Made by a program: the position numbers and the translations under genes
Shown: piece after piece, positions 59,279 through 64,000 of the stretch
Position numbering within the stretch: the stretch's first letter is position 1
Layout of the letters: each line of letters begins with the position of its first letter
The notes under the pieces: model-generated
Told to the model about the DNA's origin: nothing
Databases searched by the model: none
Seen by the model: only the letters and a program-made list of their open reading frames with translations
Assembly: GCA_013214355.1 (NCBI GenBank)
Contig: JABSSL010000084.1
Span: forward strand, 1-64,000
Direction of reading: 5' to 3'
DNA from: Saprospiraceae bacterium
GTDB taxonomy: Bacteria; Bacteroidota; Bacteroidia; Chitinophagales; Saprospiraceae
DNA length: 64,000 bases

Positions 59279-60184
59279 TTACTTTACATAACTCGTAATA
59301 ATCGCCTTGATATCTTTTGATTTGGCCCCAGCTTCTAGTGCAAACAAATGCTGAAATAATCTTTTGTCATCTACCTTAGACTTCAAGGTCAAATCCGCTT
59401 TTTTTGCAAAAACCTTGTCCCAGCTCTTGCGAACATTTGACCAAACTACATGGTTTTCATCCCACCATTTGACAGCAGCTTTACATCTTGAATCATCCAC
59501 CTTCTTATAGGTATTCCAGCCTTTCTCTTCTGCCAGGACTACATCCTCCGTTCCTTGTTTTCGGATCACCTTCTTGTTGTCTTGATCGTGTACCCAGCCA
59601 TAATCAGTAAGCTCATGTCGATTGCCACGAATCGTTAAATTGTAATCGTCACGAGTTGTAGCTTCCCTCCGTGGTAGGGGAGCCGTTGTGGTATTTTCCC
59701 AGTAGCTCTTCCCATCTACATGTACCCACGAAGCGGAGCCTTCATAGCGAGGACTATCATCCACCTGATATACCTTTTGGGTCCACTGACCAGCCACTTC
59801 CTTGATGGGCTTCCGTACATAGTTCCAACTGTTGTCTGCATTGTATAGGTAGAAGTCGCGGTTTTCATAAAGCCAATCCTGTCGCCAGTGCTTGATGATA
59901 CGTTTGTTATTTCTGGTCCCAACCAACAGTAGGTGCTGCATCACAATTGTATTCTTATCTTCTTCCACCAACTGTACCCATTCTAAGGCCTTGTCATTTT
60001 TGACTTTTGAAGCCTTATAGGCTGAGTCTTCAGAATAGTTAAAAGTCTCCGCAAAATTGAAGCCCACTTCATAACAACCACACATACTTTTAATGGCCTT
60101 GATATCCTGCTCTTTCTTAGTTTGAGCGTTTATGGATACAACGGCAAATAAGCATAGTACAGTAAAAATTGATGTTAAACGCAT
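59279..60184 (-). CDS. DUF6607-like secreted protein
   Basis: 301 residues, signal ending INAQ. It begins EQDIKAIKSMCGCYEVGFNFAETF, then alternates aromatic-rich strands (HWRQDWLYENRDFYLYNADNSW, YRWMI-type region, WVHDQDNKKVIRKQG). I think this is DUF6607, often found near iron genes in Bacteroidota; unverified. It is convergent with the TonB receptor and divergent from the ankyrin gene, so the palindrome at 60456 may not serve it. Confidence 0.65.
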   Translation of the reverse strand: MRLTSIFTVLCLFAVVSINAQTKKEQDIKAIKSMCGCYEVGFNFAETFNYSEDSAYKASKVKNDKALEWVQLVEEDKNTIVMQHLLLVGTRNNKRIIKHWRQDWLYENRDFYLYNADNSWNYVRKPIKEVAGQWTQKVYQVDDSPRYEGSASWVHVDGKSYWENTTTAPLPRREATTRDDYNLTIRGNRHELTDYGWVHDQDNKKVIRKQGTEDVVLAEEKGWNTYKKVDDSRCKAAVKWWDENHVVWSNVRKSWDKVFAKKADLTLKSKVDDKRLFQHLFALEAGAKSKDIKAIITSYVK

Positions 60185-60357
60185 GATTTAGATTTTGATA
60201 AAGGAAAGTTGTACTTCGCCTGATACCTCATAGCCAAAGGACGTCTGGATGATCAAGATCAGGTAAGTTGGTCAAAATTAGAGCGCGATGCGTTCTTGTG
60301 CAATACCGATTCTTCAGCTTTATACCTACCTAAACTTAGTAGCCACTTGTACTAATG

Positions 60358-60365
60358 TTAGGTAT
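60358..60365 (+). promoter_or_regulatory. TTAGGTAT octamer
   Basis: TTAGGTAT on the strand of the gene, preceded by TACCTACCTAAAC at about 60322-60334. It is about 105 bp upstream of the palindrome at 60456. Confidence 0.5.
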
Positions 60366-60455
60366 CACAATATCTAGTATTCGTATACTTTTCGTGATCC
60401 TACTTTTCTCCTTTTGGAATTACCTAGACTCAACTATATTTGCGGCTTAGTTTTA

Positions 60456-60472
60456 TTTAGACTAATTCCTGA
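60456..60472. promoter_or_regulatory. Fur-like palindrome, ankyrin/PepSY operon
   Basis: TTTAGACTAATTCCTGA: identical left half to the sites at 30868 and 34809 (TAGACTAATT), degenerate right arm. 130 bp before the ankyrin start at 60603. Confidence 0.6.
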
Positions 60473-60602
60473 TAAGTGTTTTTGGGTTGTTTTCAATTGC
60501 GTTTGATCAGCCTCAATTCTTTCAACCTTAGTCCAAAATTTGAGTGAGTCGATTAGACTGTGAAAATCTTTGATTTATTCGCCACATGAAAATTCAGCGC
60601 TT

Positions 60603-62096
60603 ATGAAATACCAATTGCTTACGTTCTTACTTCTGATCTCTTTCTTTGCTGAAGCACAGGGTCAAAACATCTTTCACGATCGTTCCTTTTGGAAAACTGC
60701 TCCAAATATTGAGCAAGTCCAGGAAAAGATCAATGCAGGGCATGATGCTGAGGCGCTAAATCCAAATGCTTTTGATGCTACGGTTTATGCCATACTAGAA
60801 AATGCTCCACTCAAGACGATTGAATTCTTGCTCTCCATGGAGGGTAATGATGTAAACAAAATGACGCATGATGGTAGGCACTACCTTTTGTGGGCTGCCT
60901 ATAAGGGAAACCTTCCGCTCATGAAGCACTTGATCAAGGAGGGGTCACAAATAGACTTAGTGGATGATCATGGGTATGGCCTAATGACTTTCGCAGCTAA
61001 TGCTGGACAAAAGAACACGGAGGTCTATGATCTGATCATCGCCAGTGGAGGCAAGGCAAAAGAAACCAACCGATCTGGTGCTACTGCCTTATTGTTGCTA
61101 GCTCCACATCTGCAAGACGATCAGCTAATCAACTACTTCCAAAGTAAGGGGCTAAGCATTCACGACAAGGATAAAGATGGAAATGGCATGTTCCAGTACG
61201 CCAGTCGTCGTGGCAACCTCAAGCTTATGAAGCAATTGGTTGAGCAAGGAGTCGACTACAAGTCCATTGACAAGAAGGGACGAAATGCCATGCTTTTCGC
61301 TACTTATGGATCTCGAGGGTACCAAAATCCGATCGAAGTCTATCAGTATTTAGCTGAATTAGGCCTACAGATAGATATTGTTGATTGGGAGGGAAGAACA
61401 CCTCTGCACAACCTAGCTGGTAGTAATAAGGATGCAGGTATAATTGAATTCTTCCTCAAGAATGGTGTAAATGTTAATCAAGTGGATGAGTCTGGCAACA
61501 CGGCCTTTTTAAATGCAATACGCGGGAATAATGTTGCGCTGGCCGAGAAGCTGGGCCCCATGGTTAGCGATTTCAACCATAGCAATCATGATGGCTATTC
61601 AGCCTTGACCTATGCCATCATGCGTAACTCTATTCCAGCCTTTAAATTTTTATTGACAAAAGGTGCAGATCTTGAGGTTATTGATAAAAAAGGGAACAAT
61701 CTAGCCTACCACGTATTCCAATCCTTCCGCCAGCAGAATAAGGATGCCTTTGAACATTTCGTAAAAGTGGCCAAGGAACACGATTTAAAATTTACCGATA
61801 GTTTCGAAAAGGGCAATACGCTGGCTCATGTAGCGATAACTAAAGAGGATAAATTTCTCTTGGAGAAAGCCTTGGAAATGGGAATCGAGATCAACCAAAA
61901 GAATGATGATGGTCTGACTCCATTGCACTTGGCTGCTATGAAGGCTAAAAATGAGGAATTGCTTTCCTTCTTGCTAGAACAGGGAGCAGACAAAAAGATT
62001 TTAACCACTTTCGAAGAAAGCGCATTTGATCTAGCCAATGAAAACGAAGCCCTCAGTAAAGAGGGTACTGATTTAGGCTTCCTGAAGATAAAATAA
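60603..62096 (+). CDS. Exported ankyrin-repeat protein
   Basis: About 497 residues from ATG 60603 (MKYQLLTFLLLISFFAEAQGQ signal); the longer frame uses TTG. Nine or more ankyrin repeats run over the rest (for example DGRHYLLWAAYKGNLPLMKHLIKEG, EGRTPLHNLAGS, DGYSALTYAIMRNS, DGLTPLHLAAMKAKNEELLSFLLEQG). The signal implies a periplasmic protein-binding role. Periplasmic ankyrins such as AnkB protect against peroxide elsewhere. It is first in an operon with DUF2271 and PepSY genes behind the palindrome. Confidence 0.8.
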   Translation: MKYQLLTFLLLISFFAEAQGQNIFHDRSFWKTAPNIEQVQEKINAGHDAEALNPNAFDATVYAILENAPLKTIEFLLSMEGNDVNKMTHDGRHYLLWAAYKGNLPLMKHLIKEGSQIDLVDDHGYGLMTFAANAGQKNTEVYDLIIASGGKAKETNRSGATALLLLAPHLQDDQLINYFQSKGLSIHDKDKDGNGMFQYASRRGNLKLMKQLVEQGVDYKSIDKKGRNAMLFATYGSRGYQNPIEVYQYLAELGLQIDIVDWEGRTPLHNLAGSNKDAGIIEFFLKNGVNVNQVDESGNTAFLNAIRGNNVALAEKLGPMVSDFNHSNHDGYSALTYAIMRNSIPAFKFLLTKGADLEVIDKKGNNLAYHVFQSFRQQNKDAFEHFVKVAKEHDLKFTDSFEKGNTLAHVAITKEDKFLLEKALEMGIEINQKNDDGLTPLHLAAMKAKNEELLSFLLEQGADKKILTTFEESAFDLANENEALSKEGTDLGFLKIK

Positions 62097-62157
62097 ACCT
62101 GCTTTGACAATTTTGCCTATTCAACTGGACAGGCAAAATTATCAGAGAACAAAATAA

Positions 62158-62664
62158 ATGCACATGTCCAAATTCACTAAGTTCACCTTGCTAGGTCTTG
62201 GCTGTTTGATTCTCTCTTCCTTTGTACTAACCAAGGATGCAAAGACGATTAAGAAGTTCAAGTGCCTGGTACAATTGATCAATTATACCGGTGAAGGGGC
62301 TTACATCGTTGTTTCTGTCTTGGATAAAAATGGTAAGTATTTATCTACTCTCCAAGTTCTAGGTGACGATGAGGAATGGTATCCCGATCTACCGAATTGG
62401 TGGGATTATCATACGGCTAATAGCAAGCCAGATATCGATGGAATCACAGGCGCTACCATTAGTGGAGGAGAGCGATCCATCTTTGTTTTGGATATCGATC
62501 AATCGCTATTGGACACAGGAAATACGCTCTTATTTGAAACAGCTGTTGAGGATCAAGACTATCATGACAAAGACTTAGTAGTGCCTTTGAATACGAATAG
62601 CCTTTCTGGCAAATTTGAAGGAAATGGCTACATCCGATACGTTAGAATGATCCCAAATTCTTAG
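62158..62664 (+). CDS. DUF2271 protein
   Basis: 168 residues, signal (TLLGLGCLILSSFVL), then CLVQLINYTGEGAYIVVSVLDKNGKYLSTLQVLGDDEEWYPDLPNWW and DGITGATISGGE, the DUF2271 pattern; the last segment resembles FMN-attachment-like loops. DUF2271 genes usually adjoin PepSY and ApbE genes in iron-regulated sets. It is 11 bp before the next gene. Confidence 0.75.
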   Translation: MHMSKFTKFTLLGLGCLILSSFVLTKDAKTIKKFKCLVQLINYTGEGAYIVVSVLDKNGKYLSTLQVLGDDEEWYPDLPNWWDYHTANSKPDIDGITGATISGGERSIFVLDIDQSLLDTGNTLLFETAVEDQDYHDKDLVVPLNTNSLSGKFEGNGYIRYVRMIPNS

Positions 62665-62675
62665 AAGCAGCTGGC

Positions 62676-64000
62676 ATGATCAGATCTATCTGGAGATACA
62701 GTCACTTTGCCCTAGCTGTCTCTTCTTCCTTGTTCATACTGCTGGCCACGCTAACTGGATTAGTACTCGCCTTTGAACCGCTTGACACCAATCTACAGCC
62801 ATACAAAGCTGCTGATTCAGCCGCTCTTTCTTTGGCGGCAGTGATAGATACTTTGACCTCCGTTTACGATGAAGTTCTGGAACTAGAGGTAGATGCCAAT
62901 GGCTTTGTAAAGACGGCGGTCATCAGCATGGAGGAAGATTTAGGTGGAGATTTCTATATAGATCCACACAATGGAAGAAAAATTGGGGACATCCCCGATA
63001 AAAGGCCCATTTTTGAATTCACGACCAACCTACACCGTTCCCTCTTCCTAAAAACCCCAGGTCGGATCTTTGTGGGCCTGACTTCCTTTTTTCTGTTTCT
63101 CATCGCGATTACCGGTTTCCTTCTGTTTTTGAAAAGGCAGAAAGGCTTGCGACACTTTTTTGATAAGGTTATCAAAGAAGATTCAGCACAATATTATCAT
63201 GTGATCAGCGGTAGATGGATGCTAATCCCCATCATCATTATTGCGGCTACCGGGGTCTATCTGTCCTTATGGCGTTTCACCCTAATTCCCACTGCTAATC
63301 CGGATCTCGTTGTTCATACCGAAAAACTGTCCGAAAGTCCCGCCCTAGCAAAATCAGATTTCCCCATCTTTCGAGAAACCCAGCTCCGTGAATTTCGCAA
63401 ATTGGAATTTCCCTTTTCTCCCGATGTAGAAGATTTCTTCATTTTAGGGCTGAAGGATCGTCAGCTGAAGATCAATCAAATTACAGGTGAGATTATCGAG
63501 GAGGTACGATATCCAGTTGCCACACAGCTTTCTACGCTAAGCTTCAATCTACACACTGGCAATGGGAGCATCATTTGGTCTATCATCCTTGGCCTTGCCT
63601 GTATCAATATTTTGTACTTCATGTATTCTGGAGCTGTAATCTCCCTGAAGCGTATCAAGTCAAAGCTTAGGAACAAATACAAAGCCGCAGAGGCGGAGAT
63701 CGTCATCTTAGTGGGTTCGGAAAATGGTAGTACACAATCCTTTGGTAAGTTGCTCCAAAAGACGCTGCTGGAATTGAAGCAAAAGGTTTTCATTGATGAA
63801 CTCAATAACTACCAGTCCTACGCTTCCATGAAAAATCTAGTGGTGATGACTTCTACCTATGGGGAAGGAGATCCGCCGATTAATGCCACTCGTTTTTTGC
63901 AGCTTTTCGATGCGGCTTTGCCAAAGGAACAGACCAATTATTCCGTTGTCGGTTTTGGCTCATTAGCCTACCCTAATTATTGCCAATATGCGCTGGATGT
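62676..64000 (+). CDS. PepSY-TM / flavodoxin fusion (partial, runs off window)
   Basis: The frame begins at ATG 62676 (MIRSIWRYSHFALAVSSSLFILLATLTGLVLAFEP) and is open to the window end (about 441 codons). Four membrane helices with PepSY parts occupy the first ~320 residues (FTTNLHRSLFLKTPGRIFVGL, NLHTGNGSIIWSIILG). A flavodoxin-like FMN domain then starts at VILVGSENGSTQSFGKLL and TSTYGEGDPP. Such fusions resemble sulfite-reductase flavoprotein type reductases and would feed NAD(P)H electrons across the membrane to ferric substrates. The reductase C-terminus lies outside. Confidence 0.85.
   Translation, partial: MIRSIWRYSHFALAVSSSLFILLATLTGLVLAFEPLDTNLQPYKAADSAALSLAAVIDTLTSVYDEVLELEVDANGFVKTAVISMEEDLGGDFYIDPHNGRKIGDIPDKRPIFEFTTNLHRSLFLKTPGRIFVGLTSFFLFLIAITGFLLFLKRQKGLRHFFDKVIKEDSAQYYHVISGRWMLIPIIIIAATGVYLSLWRFTLIPTANPDLVVHTEKLSESPALAKSDFPIFRETQLREFRKLEFPFSPDVEDFFILGLKDRQLKINQITGEIIEEVRYPVATQLSTLSFNLHTGNGSIIWSIILGLACINILYFMYSGAVISLKRIKSKLRNKYKAAEAEIVILVGSENGSTQSFGKLLQKTLLELKQKVFIDELNNYQSYASMKNLVVMTSTYGEGDPPINATRFLQLFDAALPKEQTNYSVVGFGSLAYPNYCQYALD

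Noticed and set aside
1-64000. tRNA, rRNA, CRISPR array or phage genes
   Set aside because: I saw no cloverleaf with CCA-type ends, no rRNA core sequence, no regularly spaced repeats and no integrase or capsid genes.

Overview
The window comes from a member of the Bacteroidota, most likely a marine or freshwater Saprospiria/Cytophaga-type bacterium. The evidence is signal peptides ending in AQ, type IX secretion sorting domains, SusC-style carboxypeptidase-regulatory-like domains on TonB receptors, very long hybrid two-component systems, TAnnTTTG-type -7 boxes and AT-leaning intergenic DNA. I saw no rRNA, tRNA, CRISPR array, prophage or complete insertion sequence.

Layout. 0.4-5 kb: a VWA protein, then an AraC regulator divergent from a PhyH dioxygenase / zinc alcohol dehydrogenase / serine esterase operon. 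5-10 kb: a 'planctomycete-type' DUF1501 plus DUF1549/DUF1553 cytochrome pair; the DUF1553 reading frame is cut by one in-frame TAA. 10-20 kb: VOC protein, PAP2 phosphatase, an orphan AraC domain, a T9SS-sorted Ycf48-like propeller, a hybrid two-component system, a carboxymuconolactone-decarboxylase-like protein, a DUF1772 protein and an AraC regulator.

20.5-38.3 kb is an iron and haem acquisition island. It holds a Fur-type DNA-binding protein without a metal domain, a HmuR-like receptor, a HemS-like protein, small coupled ORFs (one of 48 residues in no obvious annotation), a HmuY-like protein with a T9SS tail, a PchR-like AraC regulator, a PepSY membrane protein, a ChaN-like protein, a siderophore receptor, a haloperoxidase-like protein, two isoprenylcysteine-methyltransferase-like membrane proteins and two paralogues of a small DUF6686-like protein. 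The promoters share a 17-bp palindrome of the type TTTAGAATnAnTCTAAA. Five of them also carry a TTAGGTAT octamer 80-195 bp upstream of it. The same pair of signals recurs at 60.4 kb before an ankyrin / DUF2271 / PepSY-flavodoxin operon that runs off the window end. This two-part regulatory code, with its poorly characterised small members, is the best candidate for an undescribed system here.

38.4-43.3 kb: a COG2187 kinase-like protein and a COG0645 P-loop kinase (often fused in other bacteria, here separate), a porin-like barrel, a ytfI/ytfJ (DUF2953/GerW)-like pair in a lineage not known to sporulate, and an unknown secreted protein plus DUF2024 under two matching palindromic operators. 43.4-55.1 kb: five secreted enzymes or fold proteins (two alpha/beta hydrolases, two SnoaL-like, one AhpD-like) transcribed with two tandem duplicated hybrid sensor regulators. 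55.4-60.2 kb: a DUF2332 protein, a TonB receptor with a His-rich segment behind a GCAACATTGTTGC palindrome (possibly zinc-controlled), and a DUF6607-like protein.
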